Assembly: GCA_913063405.1 (NCBI GenBank)
Contig: CAJXZB010000009.1
Location: forward strand, 1 to 64,000
Direction: 5' to 3'
Source of the DNA: an uncultured Ulvibacter sp.
Lineage (GTDB): Bacteria > Bacteroidota > Bacteroidia > Flavobacteriales > Flavobacteriaceae
DNA: 64,000 nt
Under the pieces are notes generated by a model. The model was not told the DNA's origin and did not search any database. It was given only the letters and a program-made list of their open reading frames with translations. Below are positions 37,986-48,823 of the stretch, in pieces. The position numbers and the translations under genes were made by a program. Numbering within the stretch: position 1 is the first letter of the stretch; every line of letters begins with the position of its first letter.

Positions 37986-39173
37986 ATGAAAACTTTATCC
38001 GACTTCAATTTTAACGGAAAGAAAGCACTAATCCGAGTAGATTTTAACGTGCCGTTGAATGAAAGTTTTGAGGTAACCGATGCTAGTAGAATAGAAGCTG
38101 CCAAGCCTACAATTATTAAGATACTTGAAGATGGAGGAAGCTGCGTTTTAATGTCTCATCTAGGACGACCTAAGAATAGGGAAGAGAGGTTTTCGTTAAA
38201 ACATATTGTTAAGAAAACGAGTGACGTCCTTGGTGTAAATGTTCGTCTTGTTGAAGATTGTGTTGGACAAATTGCGGAAGACACGGTAAGTAGTTGTGGA
38301 TCTGGAGAGATTCTATTACTTGAAAATCTTCGTTATTATGAAGAAGAAACCAAGGGAGACCGTGATTTTGCGGAACAGCTTTCGAAACTGGGTGATATAT
38401 ACGTAAACGATGCCTTCGGAACAGCGCATAGAGTACACGCCTCTACTGCAATAATTGCTGATTTTTTTCCCGAAAACAAATGTTTTGGATTGCTTTTGGC
38501 TTCAGAAATAGAAAATATAAATAAGGTGTTAAATAATAGTGTAAAGCCAGTAGCAGCAATTATTGGAGGCGCTAAAGTTTCTTCAAAAATCACCATTATT
38601 GAGAACATTTTGGACAAAATTGATCATCTTATTATTGGTGGCGGAATGGCCTTTACCTTTGTGAAGGCGCAAGGCGGTAAAATTGGCAGTTCTTTGGTCG
38701 AAGAAGACAAACAGGAGCTGGCGCTTGAAATTCTGAAGCAGGCTAAAGAGAAAGGTGTTTCGGTTCATTTACCCACAGATGCAATTGTTGCAGATGCTTT
38801 TTCAGAAGAAGCCAATACAAAAATAGAAGAAATAAATGCTATTTCAGATGGCTGGATGGGGCTTGATGTTGGTCCTAGAACGAATGAAGAATTTTCGAAT
38901 GTTGTTCTCAATTCTAAGACCATTCTATGGAATGGCCCTGTTGGAGTGTTTGAATTGTCCAAATTCGCTGAGGGCACGATTGCTTTAGGGAATGCTATTG
39001 CTGAAGCTACTGAGGCTGGAACCTTCTCTTTGGTAGGTGGAGGTGACTCAGTCGCTGCCGTAAAACAATTTAACTTTACCGATAAAGTAAGTTATGTTTC
39101 AACTGGGGGTGGAGCAATGCTCGAAATGTTAGAAGGAAAAACACTTCCTGGAATTCAAGCAATTTTGGATTGA
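37986..39173 (+). CDS. pgk: Phosphoglycerate kinase
   Basis: KALIRVDFNVPLNESFEVTD, LMSHLGRPK, VNDAFGTAHRVHAST, LVGGGDSVAAV. ATG at 37986 preferred over the TTG at 37965. Confidence 0.97.
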   Translation: MKTLSDFNFNGKKALIRVDFNVPLNESFEVTDASRIEAAKPTIIKILEDGGSCVLMSHLGRPKNREERFSLKHIVKKTSDVLGVNVRLVEDCVGQIAEDTVSSCGSGEILLLENLRYYEEETKGDRDFAEQLSKLGDIYVNDAFGTAHRVHASTAIIADFFPENKCFGLLLASEIENINKVLNNSVKPVAAIIGGAKVSSKITIIENILDKIDHLIIGGGMAFTFVKAQGGKIGSSLVEEDKQELALEILKQAKEKGVSVHLPTDAIVADAFSEEANTKIEEINAISDGWMGLDVGPRTNEEFSNVVLNSKTILWNGPVGVFELSKFAEGTIALGNAIAEATEAGTFSLVGGGDSVAAVKQFNFTDKVSYVSTGGGAMLEMLEGKTLPGIQAILD

Positions 39174-39281
39174 AATTTATTAAAACACTCATTTTCAGAT
39201 AGTTTTGTGTAAAATTTGCACATTCGTTTCATTTAGCTATTTTTAGTAAAATTTTACGAACTTACCTACGTTATTGTAATT

Positions 39282-40904
39282 ATGAATCTAAGAAAACTCC
39301 CTTATTTACTGCTGGTATGCTGTGGATGTTTATATGCTCAAGATGAACCCATTGTGCAGAAGCAAAAAATTGTACAAGAAAATACGGGTGAACAACAGAC
39401 AATAATGCGCATAGATTCTCTTCAAAAAACACAAATTCAGGTTGTTGATTCCATAATCATTCAGCAATCTTCTAGTGACTTTTCAACGAAAGCGGTCGCG
39501 ACGAAAATTAAAGATACTTCAGTATTCGCTTTAAAGGATATAGCACATGCAAGGAAGTATGACAGTCTTTGGTTAAGAGAAATGTATAACTCTGAAATGT
39601 TTGAAGAGGTTTACGGGCTTATCAAAAACCAGGATTTTGTTCCGGTTGAATATGAAGAATTGTCCACTGAATTATTAAAACAACGCCTTAAAGAGCTTGA
39701 TGCTCGCACCCCTTTTAACGTTGAATACAATCCGTCTTTAGAAAGTGTAATTAAGGGATATTTGAAGAATCGAAGAAGAACGATGGCAAAGTTAATGGCC
39801 TTAAGTGACTATTATTTCCCAATGTTCGAACAAGAACTTGATAAGTACGATCTTCCATTGGAAATGAAATATTTGGCAATTGTAGAATCTGCACTTGACC
39901 CTAGAGCAAGATCGAGGGTGGGAGCTACGGGGCTTTGGCAGTTTATGTATGCAACGGGAAAGATGTTTGGGCTTGAGGTGAGCTCCTATGTAGATGAACG
40001 CTCAGACCCTTTAATGGCAACTGAAGCGGCTTGTAAGTATTTAAAGAGTCTTCATGGAAGCCTTGGAGATTGGGATTTAGCTCTAGCCGCGTATAATTCT
40101 GGTCCTGGAAATGTTTCCAAAGCCATTAGACGCTCTGGAGGACGGACTAATTATTGGAATATTAGATCGAATTTACCGCGTGAAACGGCTGGTTATGTAC
40201 CAGCATTTTTAGCAACGATGTACATTTTTGAATATGCCGAAGAACACGGTTTTGAAAGCAATGGACCAAGAATTCCTTATATCGCAACAGATACGATACG
40301 TGTGAAGAGAAGGATTTCATTACAACAAGTTTCACAAATTGCAGGTTTGGAATTAGCAGAACTGGAGTTTTTAAACCCTTCATATAAACTTGGAATTATT
40401 CCAGTTGTGAAAGATGAAAATTATATGCTTCGTTTGCCAATAGATGTAGTTGGAAAATTTGTGGCCAATGAAGATGCTATTTACGCATATGCCGAGGCCG
40501 AATTTAATAAGCGAGAAAAGCCATTGCCGGAGCTTATGGAACAAAGCAGAGGTCTACGATATCGAGTTAAAAGCGGTGACTATTTAGGAAAAATTGCGAG
40601 TAGACATGACGTCACGGTATCTCAAATCAAAAGATGGAATGGCCTTCGAAGTAACAAGCTTAGGATAGGGCAGCGACTTACTATACATCCTCGAAGTACA
40701 CGATCAAACTCTTCCAAAAAGTCTTCTAATTCGGCTGTTAGAGCTGATGAAAATACAAGAGTATATACTGTAAAAAATGGAGATTCTCTCTGGAGTATAT
40801 CTCAAAATTTTCCTGGTGTTACCGTTCAGAAAATCAAAAAATGGAACGATATTAGTGGCAATAATTTGAAACCAGGAACAAAACTCAAAATTCTAAAGGG
40901 TTAG
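39282..40904 (+). CDS. Lytic transglycosylase with two LysM domains (MltD-like)
   Basis: ESALDPRARSRVGATGLWQFM SLT motif; LysM repeats YRVKSGDYLGKIASRHDVTVSQIKRWN and YTVKNGDSLWSISQNF. Confidence 0.93.
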   Translation: MNLRKLPYLLLVCCGCLYAQDEPIVQKQKIVQENTGEQQTIMRIDSLQKTQIQVVDSIIIQQSSSDFSTKAVATKIKDTSVFALKDIAHARKYDSLWLREMYNSEMFEEVYGLIKNQDFVPVEYEELSTELLKQRLKELDARTPFNVEYNPSLESVIKGYLKNRRRTMAKLMALSDYYFPMFEQELDKYDLPLEMKYLAIVESALDPRARSRVGATGLWQFMYATGKMFGLEVSSYVDERSDPLMATEAACKYLKSLHGSLGDWDLALAAYNSGPGNVSKAIRRSGGRTNYWNIRSNLPRETAGYVPAFLATMYIFEYAEEHGFESNGPRIPYIATDTIRVKRRISLQQVSQIAGLELAELEFLNPSYKLGIIPVVKDENYMLRLPIDVVGKFVANEDAIYAYAEAEFNKREKPLPELMEQSRGLRYRVKSGDYLGKIASRHDVTVSQIKRWNGLRSNKLRIGQRLTIHPRSTRSNSSKKSSNSAVRADENTRVYTVKNGDSLWSISQNFPGVTVQKIKKWNDISGNNLKPGTKLKILKG

Positions 40905-40924
40905 TTCCCATTTAATCTCAATTA

Positions 40925-41899
40925 ATGAAGTCATTATACTACCTAAGCCTAGCTCTCATATTTGTTTTTTCATGTAACGAGAGCAGAAAAAAAGACACTT
41001 CTTATTTACCAAAATCACTTGGGAACATTAATACCCTCCAGGTTGTGACACCCAATGATCTATGGAATAGTCGAGTGGGCGAAGAAATACGAACACATTT
41101 TGCTGCACCAGCGGATGGGCTTCCTCAAGACGAACCTTTGTTTTCTATGAATCAAATGCCGCCAGAGACCTATACCGGTTTTGCACGCAAGTATCGATTG
41201 GTTTTGTATGTTTCTTTAGGAGACGAAGAAAAAGTAGAACTGAAAAAAAATGCGTATTCCAAGCCTCAAACACTGGCTTTTGTTATTGCTAAAACTGAAG
41301 AGGATCTTGTTAGATTAATTGCAGAAAACCAAACACGTATTATTAATGCGTTTCACATATCTGAAATCACCGAAAGACAGCGTAGAACCTCCATATCTCT
41401 TATGAAATTGGATTCATTAGATGAGGTCATGGGAGTGACCTTAAAGATTCCTTCTGCGTACCATATTGCCAAGTCAACGGATGAGTTTTATTGGATTCGA
41501 AAAGAACTAAAATCTGGGAGTACGAACATTATTATATACCAAGTGCCTCTTGACATGATCAATAAGGATAGCACAACCGTTGGGAATATTATTAAAATGC
41601 GTGATTCTATTGGCGGGAAGCACCTTCCTGTGGAGGACGATGGTCGTTTTATTACTGAAGAAGCCTACGCCCCATTTTTATTTACCACAGAGATTAATGG
41701 AAAACCGGCCTATGAAACAAAGGGTACATGGGAAGTGAAGAATCAATATATAGCAGGGCCTTTCGTGAATTACGCTGTGCGAGATGAACCCAACAATCGC
41801 TATTTAATTTTGGAAGGTTTTACCTATGCTCCTTCTGTTGAAAAAAGGGATCTTCAGTTTGAGCTTGAATCCATTTTGAAGTCGGCAATTATAAAGTAA
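40925..41899 (+). CDS. DUF4837-like lipoprotein
   Basis: Lipobox (LIFVFSCNES), 324 aa, with YHIAKSTDEFYWIRKE; family assignment from recall. Confidence 0.7.
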   Translation: MKSLYYLSLALIFVFSCNESRKKDTSYLPKSLGNINTLQVVTPNDLWNSRVGEEIRTHFAAPADGLPQDEPLFSMNQMPPETYTGFARKYRLVLYVSLGDEEKVELKKNAYSKPQTLAFVIAKTEEDLVRLIAENQTRIINAFHISEITERQRRTSISLMKLDSLDEVMGVTLKIPSAYHIAKSTDEFYWIRKELKSGSTNIIIYQVPLDMINKDSTTVGNIIKMRDSIGGKHLPVEDDGRFITEEAYAPFLFTTEINGKPAYETKGTWEVKNQYIAGPFVNYAVRDEPNNRYLILEGFTYAPSVEKRDLQFELESILKSAIIK

Positions 41900-41919
41900 T
41901 AAACCGCTTACGGTATAAA

Positions 41920-41956
41920 AGCCCCTGCTAGTTCTTAGAATAGCAGGGGCTTTTTA
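41920..41956. terminator. Bidirectional terminator
   Basis: AGCCCCTGCTA-N10-TAGCAGGGGCT followed by TTTT and preceded by AAA. Confidence 0.9.
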
Positions 41957-41998
41957 TATTGAACAATAGCCATAATGTATAAGCCAAGTTCAAAAGGA

Positions 41999-42187
41999 TT
42001 ACTTGTTTTCGTCCAGTTTTTTATCTGCCCCTTCTTCTTTAGAAGCGTCTTTGAATTCTTTGATACCACTTCCTAATCCGCGCATCAATTCTGGAATTTT
42101 TCTACCACCAAACAATAACAAGATAACTACAGCTATCAAAACTATTTGCGGCCAACCTATTACTAATGGTATTGTTACTAAGCTCAT
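41999..42187 (-). CDS. tatA: Sec-independent protein translocase TatA/E
   Basis: [42 protein letters not shown]. Confidence 0.93.
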   Translation of the reverse strand: MSLVTIPLVIGWPQIVLIAVVILLLFGGRKIPELMRGLGSGIKEFKDASKEEGADKKLDENK

Positions 42188-42278
42188 GAGTCAAAAATTT
42201 AAAGGACAAAGGTAATAAGAAATACTAAGATAGCGCGTTTTCAAATTAAGTTTAGCATACGAGACATCCAGTTTATTT

Positions 42279-42286
42279 TATATTTG
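42279..42286 (+). promoter_or_regulatory. Bacteroidetes -7 element (TATATTTG)
   Basis: TAnnTTTG match 20 bp before the M23 peptidase ATG. Confidence 0.45.
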
Positions 42287-42305
42287 CAATAAGTAACCTC
42301 ACGAA

Positions 42306-43175
42306 ATGGCCAATAAAGAAAAGAGAACAAGAAAAATTAAAAAGAAACTACTGCACAAATACCGGCTAGTAGTTCTTAATGAAGACACCTTTGAGGAACG
42401 ATTTTCTTTTAAACTTAATAGGCTTAATGTTTTTGTGTTCAGCAGTATTTTCACCGTGTTTTTAATTGCTTTTACCACCTTTTTAATTGCTTTTACACCA
42501 TTGCGTGAGTATATACCAGGCTATTCATCTACTAGATTGAAACAGAGGGCAACGGATTTAACTTTTAAAACGGACTCATTACAACAGGCTCTAACTATAA
42601 ATGAGCAGTATTTGGCTTCGATACGGAAAGTCCTCACGGGAGATGTAAAAACGGTAGATTTTAATAAAGATTCAATTCTAGAAGCGGCGCAAATTGATGG
42701 TTTTGAAGTGAGTTTCGCTGCTTCTAAACAAGACTCTCTATTAAGAGAGAAAGTCGCTCAAGAAGATAAATACAACCCTTTGACGAGTGATGCTGCTAAA
42801 ATTAACTTTATTCTTTTTGCTCCTGTTAAGGGTACAATTTCTGAAGGGTATGACCCTAAGAAGAAACATTTTGCCGTCGATGTTGTAACCGTCAAAGATT
42901 CTCCAGTAAAGGCGGCGACAGATGGGACTGTTATTTTTGCTGAGTGGACGGCGGCAACAGGTTATGTAATTATTTTAGAGCACAAGAACAACCTTATAAC
43001 TGTTTATAAACACAATGCATCCCTTAGTAAGGAGCAGGGAGAGTTAGTAAAAGAGGGAGAAGTGATTGCAACGGTTGGAAATACAGGGGAATTAACAACT
43101 GGACCGCACCTACATTTTGAATTGTGGAGTGATGGATTTCCTATAAACCCCACTAATTTCATTGATTTCGAATAG
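42306..43175 (+). CDS. M23 family metallopeptidase
   Basis: HFAVDVVTVKDSPVKAATDGTVIFA and TGELTTGPHLHFELW. Confidence 0.93.
   Translation: MANKEKRTRKIKKKLLHKYRLVVLNEDTFEERFSFKLNRLNVFVFSSIFTVFLIAFTTFLIAFTPLREYIPGYSSTRLKQRATDLTFKTDSLQQALTINEQYLASIRKVLTGDVKTVDFNKDSILEAAQIDGFEVSFAASKQDSLLREKVAQEDKYNPLTSDAAKINFILFAPVKGTISEGYDPKKKHFAVDVVTVKDSPVKAATDGTVIFAEWTAATGYVIILEHKNNLITVYKHNASLSKEQGELVKEGEVIATVGNTGELTTGPHLHFELWSDGFPINPTNFIDFE
42459..42500 (+). repeat. 21-nt tandem duplication inside the TM helix of the M23 peptidase
   Basis: TTTTTAATTGCTTTTACCACC / TTTTTAATTGCTTTTACACCA, encoding FLIAFTT-FLIAFTP. Confidence 0.85.
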
Positions 43176-43181
43176 AACTAT

Positions 43182-44678
43182 ATGTCAATAAAATCCATAG
43201 GCGCTAAAATTTTTGCTAGAATAATTGTAAAACGTATCGAGAAATGGGCTTCAGATCCAGTTACCGTTCAGCAAGAGGTTTTTAAAGATTTAATTTATAA
43301 TGCAAAGGACACAATCTTTGGAAGGGATCATAATTTTAGTGAAATTGATTCCCATAAGTCTTTTGTTTCGAGTGTGCCAATAAGGGACTATGAAGCTCTG
43401 AGAAGCTATGTGGACAAGGTTGTTGCTGGAGAAGATGATGTCCTTTGGCCAGGAAAACCACTATACTTTGCAAAGACTTCTGGAACTACTTCTGGAGCCA
43501 AATACATTCCTTTAACTAAGGCCTCTATGCCTTCGCATATTGAAGCCGCGCGAAATGCGATACTCTGCTATATACATGAAACGGGAAATGCTGATTTTGT
43601 TAACGGCAAGATGATTTTTTTACAAGGAAGTCCAGAAATGACTAAAGAAAATGGAATTGGAATTGGACGTCTCTCAGGAATTGTTGCACATTTTGTTCCT
43701 TCATATCTTCAGAAAAATCGACTTCCAAGTTGGGAAACGAATTGTATTTCGGATTGGGAAACGAAGGTCAATGCCATTGTCGAAGAAACCAAAACTGAGA
43801 ATATGACTGTTATTAGCGGAATTCCTTCTTGGGTACAAATGTATTTTGAACGTCTAAGGAATGTGACTGAGAAAAATGTGGGAGATTTATTTAAAAACTT
43901 TAATCTGTTTATCTATGGCGGAGTTAACTATGAGCCATATAGAGCGAAGTTTGAGGCATTAATTGGTCGAAAAGTGGATAGCATTGAGTTATACCCTGCA
44001 AGTGAGGGCTTTTTCGCTTTTCAAGATAAACAGAATCTAAAAGGAATGTTGCTGCAGTTGGATAGTGGTATTTTTTATGAATTTATTGAGGTGGCCGCTG
44101 TTTTTGATGAAAGCCCGAAGCGACTTACCATAGGAGATGTAAAAGTTGGCGTCAATTATGTAATGATTATTTCTACGAATGCGGGATTGTGGGGGTATAA
44201 CTTGGGAGACACGGTTGAGTTTACATCCGTGAGGCCATATCGTTTGATAGTTTCGGGAAGAATTAAGCATTTTATTTCTGCTTTTGGAGAACACGTGATA
44301 GGAAAAGAAGTAGAACAAGCAATGCAGGAGGCAATGCAACAACATCAATTTTCTATTTCTGAATTCACCGTGGCGCCCCTAACCCTTCCCAAGAAAGAAG
44401 AACTGCCATATCATGAATGGATGATTGAATTTGAAAGCGAGCCTACGGATCTTCTGCAGATTGCAGAGATACTGGATTTTTTAATGCAAGAACAGAATAG
44501 TTACTACAAGGATTTAATTGAAGGAAAAGTTCTTCAACCTTTAAAAATCACGACCCTGTCAAGAGGTAGTTTTCAACGGTACATGAAATCTCAAGGAAGA
44601 TTGGGAGGACAGAATAAGGTGCCTAGATTGGCAAATGATCGAAAAATTGCGGACGCACTTATAAAACTGCAAGCCTAA
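43182..44678 (+). CDS. GH3 auxin-responsive promoter family protein
   Basis: YFAKTSGTTSGAKYIPLT adenylation motif, YPASEGFFAFQ, YMIISTNAGLWGYNLGDTVEFTSVRPYR-like region. Confidence 0.9.
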   Translation: MSIKSIGAKIFARIIVKRIEKWASDPVTVQQEVFKDLIYNAKDTIFGRDHNFSEIDSHKSFVSSVPIRDYEALRSYVDKVVAGEDDVLWPGKPLYFAKTSGTTSGAKYIPLTKASMPSHIEAARNAILCYIHETGNADFVNGKMIFLQGSPEMTKENGIGIGRLSGIVAHFVPSYLQKNRLPSWETNCISDWETKVNAIVEETKTENMTVISGIPSWVQMYFERLRNVTEKNVGDLFKNFNLFIYGGVNYEPYRAKFEALIGRKVDSIELYPASEGFFAFQDKQNLKGMLLQLDSGIFYEFIEVAAVFDESPKRLTIGDVKVGVNYVMIISTNAGLWGYNLGDTVEFTSVRPYRLIVSGRIKHFISAFGEHVIGKEVEQAMQEAMQQHQFSISEFTVAPLTLPKKEELPYHEWMIEFESEPTDLLQIAEILDFLMQEQNSYYKDLIEGKVLQPLKITTLSRGSFQRYMKSQGRLGGQNKVPRLANDRKIADALIKLQA

Positions 44679-44686
44679 AATAGTAC

Positions 44687-44694
44687 TATCTTTG
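44687..44694 (+). promoter_or_regulatory. Bacteroidetes -7 element (TATCTTTG)
   Basis: TAnnTTTG match 7 bp before the ATG of the DUF6909-like gene. Confidence 0.4.
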
Positions 44695-44700
44695 TAGCCG

Positions 44701-46386
44701 ATGAGTCCATTAAAATCACATACTAGAACAAGAGCACAGGAGAGTACAGGAGCTATAGAACGACTTTACGTTACTATGAGACACCTCTTTAACAGAGGTT
44801 TTTATAAACCAATGGGGGTGTCTGGTGAAACTCTTAGGGAATCCCTACTGATTTTAAGACCAGAAATTTATGGGTCGATTGCGGAAGAAAAAATAGAGTT
44901 GCAAGGACTGCTTTATGTTATTGATCGTCTTCCGGTGGGAATTGAAGAATGTAAGTTTATTAACCTTACGAGCGATGAAGGCTATAAAAACTCTCATTTT
45001 GAACCGATTATACCTGCGAAACGTCGACGTAATTGCTACAGAATTGATGAGGAACAAATGAACATTGAGATTACTCGGGGACGTTCAGAAATTTATGATA
45101 TACTAACACACCTCACTTTCTTATATATAGAGTCCCACAAAATAATGAAGCAGGTGATGATTGATGATAAAGGCGGTGTCATCCGGGATTGGCAAAAGCT
45201 GGAGGAAGCGGTATTAAAGAAAGGAAAACTCTCCCAACAAGAGAAAGAAATTGCACTTACTCATACCGCCAATTTTCTTGGCCGAACCTTTGAAGAGGTA
45301 AGTGAGGTTTATGGAATGTTTGCCGACAGTAAAAATGAGCATCGGTTTTTGAATATTATCTATTATTTAGGAAAAGGGGCGATTCAAGAAGTTGTTACCA
45401 ATGACAAACGAATAATCACATTTAGCCCAGTACTTAGAGAGCGCCTAGGACATCATATTCATGGGGAAAGATGGGCGCTAAAGATTAAAAGGACCCTTGA
45501 AGAAAAGGGGCTTTTAGAAAGACCGCTGCATATTATTAGTGCTAACATGCATAGTGTTATGAATACTTTATTTGCAGATAAAGCCTTGGCCTCTGAAATC
45601 AAGAATGGTGATAAAATGGCACTTTATGAATTGTTAAGCCAATCAACGAGTGGTAAACAACGAGATAAAGTTGTCAAAGCAGCCTTAAAAAATGGAATGA
45701 CTTATATAGATGATGCGAGTGGAACTAACATTAATGTCCAGATATTTGACACCGATAAATTAGATGAAAAGGCTTATAATAATGATAATGAAGATGTTAC
45801 ATTAAAAGAAAAACCCGTAATTATTGTTATGGATTATGCCTTTGGTGAACAGGCCTATGAGACTATGGATGAGTTATTGAAGCCATATAAGAGTAATAAC
45901 ACAACACATTTTCTAAATGTAGCGTCGGTTTCTATTATGGGGAAAGCGGGAATCCTAGAAGGAGGCAAAGGTGATATTATGATACCCTCTGCGCACGTTT
46001 TTGAGGGAACAGCAGATAATTACCCTTTTAAGAACAGACTTAAAAAGGCAGATTTTATTGATGATGATGTGGACGTTTGCACAGGAACGATGATAACTGT
46101 TCTGGGAACGTCATTACAAAATCGTGATGTTTTGAGTTTTTTCCATGAATCTAGCTGGAACGTAATTGGACTCGAAATGGAGGGCGCCCATTATCAAAAA
46201 GCTATACAGGCGGCTTCAAAAATTAGAGGAAGTATTCGCTCCAAAGTTAAAGTGATGTATGCCTATTATGCATCAGATAATCCACTAGAAACTGGAAGCA
46301 CATTGGCATCCGGAGGTCTAGGAACGAGCGGGGTTAAACCTACGTATGTAATTACGGAAAAGATGTTAGAATTAATTTTAGACTAA
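44701..46386 (+). CDS. DUF6909-like protein with nucleoside-phosphorylase-like C-terminus
   Basis: 561 aa. The C-terminal half contains VIIVMDYAFGEQAYETMDELL, DVCTGTMITVLGTSLQ and NVIGLEMEGAHYQKAIQAA. Confidence 0.65.
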   Translation: MSPLKSHTRTRAQESTGAIERLYVTMRHLFNRGFYKPMGVSGETLRESLLILRPEIYGSIAEEKIELQGLLYVIDRLPVGIEECKFINLTSDEGYKNSHFEPIIPAKRRRNCYRIDEEQMNIEITRGRSEIYDILTHLTFLYIESHKIMKQVMIDDKGGVIRDWQKLEEAVLKKGKLSQQEKEIALTHTANFLGRTFEEVSEVYGMFADSKNEHRFLNIIYYLGKGAIQEVVTNDKRIITFSPVLRERLGHHIHGERWALKIKRTLEEKGLLERPLHIISANMHSVMNTLFADKALASEIKNGDKMALYELLSQSTSGKQRDKVVKAALKNGMTYIDDASGTNINVQIFDTDKLDEKAYNNDNEDVTLKEKPVIIVMDYAFGEQAYETMDELLKPYKSNNTTHFLNVASVSIMGKAGILEGGKGDIMIPSAHVFEGTADNYPFKNRLKKADFIDDDVDVCTGTMITVLGTSLQNRDVLSFFHESSWNVIGLEMEGAHYQKAIQAASKIRGSIRSKVKVMYAYYASDNPLETGSTLASGGLGTSGVKPTYVITEKMLELILD

Positions 46387-46400
46387 TCTAAAAAAATATT

Positions 46401-47420
46401 TTGAAAGACAATAAAGTGTTAATAACAGGGGGTGCAGGCTTTATTGGCTCCAATTATGTTCACTACATTTTGGAAGACACAAACGACGAAATTTTTGTCT
46501 TGGATAAACTTACCTATGCTGGAGATGTCAGAAATTTAAAGGAGATTTCAGGCCACTCAAACTATACGTTTATCAAGGGAGATATTTGTGATGAAGAACT
46601 TGTCCGAAACCTTTTTCAGGAGCATAAATTTAACAAGGTGGTTCATTTTGCCGCAGAATCTCACGTAGATAATTCCATCACTGGACCGGGCGCTTTTATC
46701 CAAACCAATATCGTAGGAACTTTTAATTTACTTCATGCGGCATATCAATTATGGATGCAAGGCCCTAATATGTTAAAGTCGGAGTTTAGTGATGCAAGGT
46801 TTTTGCATATTTCTACAGATGAGGTATACGGCACCCTTGGTGAGACGGGTCTTTTTGTTGAAATTACCCCTTATGCACCTAATAGTCCTTATAGCGCTTC
46901 CAAGGCGTCTTCAGATTTTATTGTGCGCAGTTATTTTCACACCTACGGAATGCCAGTGGTTACTACTAACTGTTCTAACAATTACGGACCTAATCAACAT
47001 AAAGAAAAGCTAATCCCAACTATTATAAGAAAAGCAATTTCTGGCGAACCCATCCCTATTTATGGTGATGGTAAGAATATTAGGGATTGGTTATATGTGA
47101 AGGACCATTGTACTGGCATAAAATTGGCTTTGGAAACTGGCAAACTTGGAGAAACGTATAACATTGGCGGACGAAACGAACGCGAGAACTTATATATTGC
47201 TCATACTATTTGTGATTTATTGGATGAATTAAAAGCTAAAGATATTTCATACCGCGATCAAATTGCCTTTGTTACGGATCGACCAGGTCATGATTTTAGG
47301 TATGCAATTGATGCCAGCAAGATCGAAGGAGATCTAAAATGGAAGGCCGACGAGAATTTTGAAAGTGGCATTAAGAAGACCATAAAATGGTATTTAAATA
47401 ATACAGACAGACTACTATGA
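46401..47420 (+). CDS. rfbB: dTDP-glucose 4,6-dehydratase
   Basis: [56 protein letters not shown] start. Confidence 0.96.
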   Translation: MKDNKVLITGGAGFIGSNYVHYILEDTNDEIFVLDKLTYAGDVRNLKEISGHSNYTFIKGDICDEELVRNLFQEHKFNKVVHFAAESHVDNSITGPGAFIQTNIVGTFNLLHAAYQLWMQGPNMLKSEFSDARFLHISTDEVYGTLGETGLFVEITPYAPNSPYSASKASSDFIVRSYFHTYGMPVVTTNCSNNYGPNQHKEKLIPTIIRKAISGEPIPIYGDGKNIRDWLYVKDHCTGIKLALETGKLGETYNIGGRNERENLYIAHTICDLLDELKAKDISYRDQIAFVTDRPGHDFRYAIDASKIEGDLKWKADENFESGIKKTIKWYLNNTDRLL

Positions 47421-48274
47421 AGGGAATTATATTAGCAGGAGGCTCTGGCACGCGATTACATCCACTTACATTAGCGGTTAGCAAACAGTTGATGCCAGTT
47501 TATGACAAGCCAATGATTTATTATCCTTTATCCACCCTAATGTATGCAGGTATAAACGAAATATTGATTATTTCAACTCCGCAAGATCTACCACTATTTA
47601 AGAAACTGCTGGGCGATGGAAAAAAGTTAGGCTGTAGTTTTTCCTATGCTGAGCAGGCGGACCCTAACGGGCTCGCGGAAGCCTTTATAATTGGAAAAGA
47701 TTTTATTGGAAAAGATAAAGTGGCCTTGGTTTTAGGAGATAATATTTTTTACGGATCTGGTTTGAAAGAGTTGTTGCAATCAAATAATAATCCAGATGGA
47801 GGTGTAATTTACGCCTATCATGTTCACGATCCTGAACGGTATGGCGTGGTTGATTTTGATAAGGACGGTAAGGCTCTTTCTATTGAAGAAAAACCTGTTA
47901 ATCCAAAATCTAATTATGCTGTTCCTGGGATTTACTTTTATGATAATAGTGTGGTGGAAATTGCAGCGAATATAAAACCCAGTACTCGAGGTGAGCTAGA
48001 GATAACAGATGTGAACAACGTTTATTTGCAACAAGGTAAATTAAATGTTAGTATTTTGGATAAGGGAACAGCTTGGCTAGACACAGGAACTTTCGAATCC
48101 TTGATGCAAGCGGCACAATTTGTACAGGTAATTGAGGAACGCCAAGGTCTAAAAATTGGTGCTATAGAAGAAGCTGCCTACGATATGGGATTTATTGATA
48201 AGAAACAGCTAACTGCATTAGCAGAACCACTACTTAAGAGTGGTTATGGAAAGCATTTAGTACAACTAGATTAA
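47417..48274 (+). CDS. rfbA: Glucose-1-phosphate thymidylyltransferase
   Basis: [42 protein letters not shown]. Confidence 0.97.
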   Translation: MKGIILAGGSGTRLHPLTLAVSKQLMPVYDKPMIYYPLSTLMYAGINEILIISTPQDLPLFKKLLGDGKKLGCSFSYAEQADPNGLAEAFIIGKDFIGKDKVALVLGDNIFYGSGLKELLQSNNNPDGGVIYAYHVHDPERYGVVDFDKDGKALSIEEKPVNPKSNYAVPGIYFYDNSVVEIAANIKPSTRGELEITDVNNVYLQQGKLNVSILDKGTAWLDTGTFESLMQAAQFVQVIEERQGLKIGAIEEAAYDMGFIDKKQLTALAEPLLKSGYGKHLVQLD

Positions 48275-48277
48275 GAT

Positions 48278-48823
48278 TTGAAAATTGAACAAACCCCTTT
48301 AAGAGATTGCTTCGTTTTGGAGCCTAGAGTTTTTAAGGACGAACGCGGGTTTTTTTATGAAACCTATAATGCGAATTTATTTCGTGAAGTAACAGGGCTT
48401 ACTATAGATTTTGTCCAGGACAATCAGTCTAAATCAAGTTATGGCGTTTTACGTGGGCTTCATTTTCAAACAGGAAAAATGGCACAAGCTAAGTTGGTTC
48501 AGGTTGTCCAGGGAAAAGTCTTGGACATCGTGGTAGATTTACGCAAAGAGTCTGAATCATTCGGAAAAAGCTTTTCAATCATTTTGGATACTATTGAACA
48601 TAAACAACTATTTGTACCTAAAGGATTTGCACATGGTTTTATCACTTTGTCTGAAACTTCGATTTTCGCTTATAAATGCGATAATTTTTATGATGGCCCT
48701 TCTGAAGGTGGAATCATCTATAATGACGCAACCTTATTATTAGATTGGCATCTTTCCCCAAAGGATTTTATAGTTTCTGAAAAAGACATACAACTTCCTA
48801 CTTTTAAGGAGGTCACCTCATGA
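48278..48823 (+). CDS. rfbC: dTDP-4-dehydrorhamnose 3,5-epimerase
   Basis: GVLRGLHFQTGKMAQAKLVQVVQGKVLDIVVDLR, VPKGFAHGFITLSE. Confidence 0.96.
   Translation: MKIEQTPLRDCFVLEPRVFKDERGFFYETYNANLFREVTGLTIDFVQDNQSKSSYGVLRGLHFQTGKMAQAKLVQVVQGKVLDIVVDLRKESESFGKSFSIILDTIEHKQLFVPKGFAHGFITLSETSIFAYKCDNFYDGPSEGGIIYNDATLLLDWHLSPKDFIVSEKDIQLPTFKEVTS

Noticed and set aside
41999-42187. Single tatA without tatB/tatC as an unusual feature
   Set aside because: Bacteroidetes commonly have tatA/E unlinked from tatC; not noteworthy.
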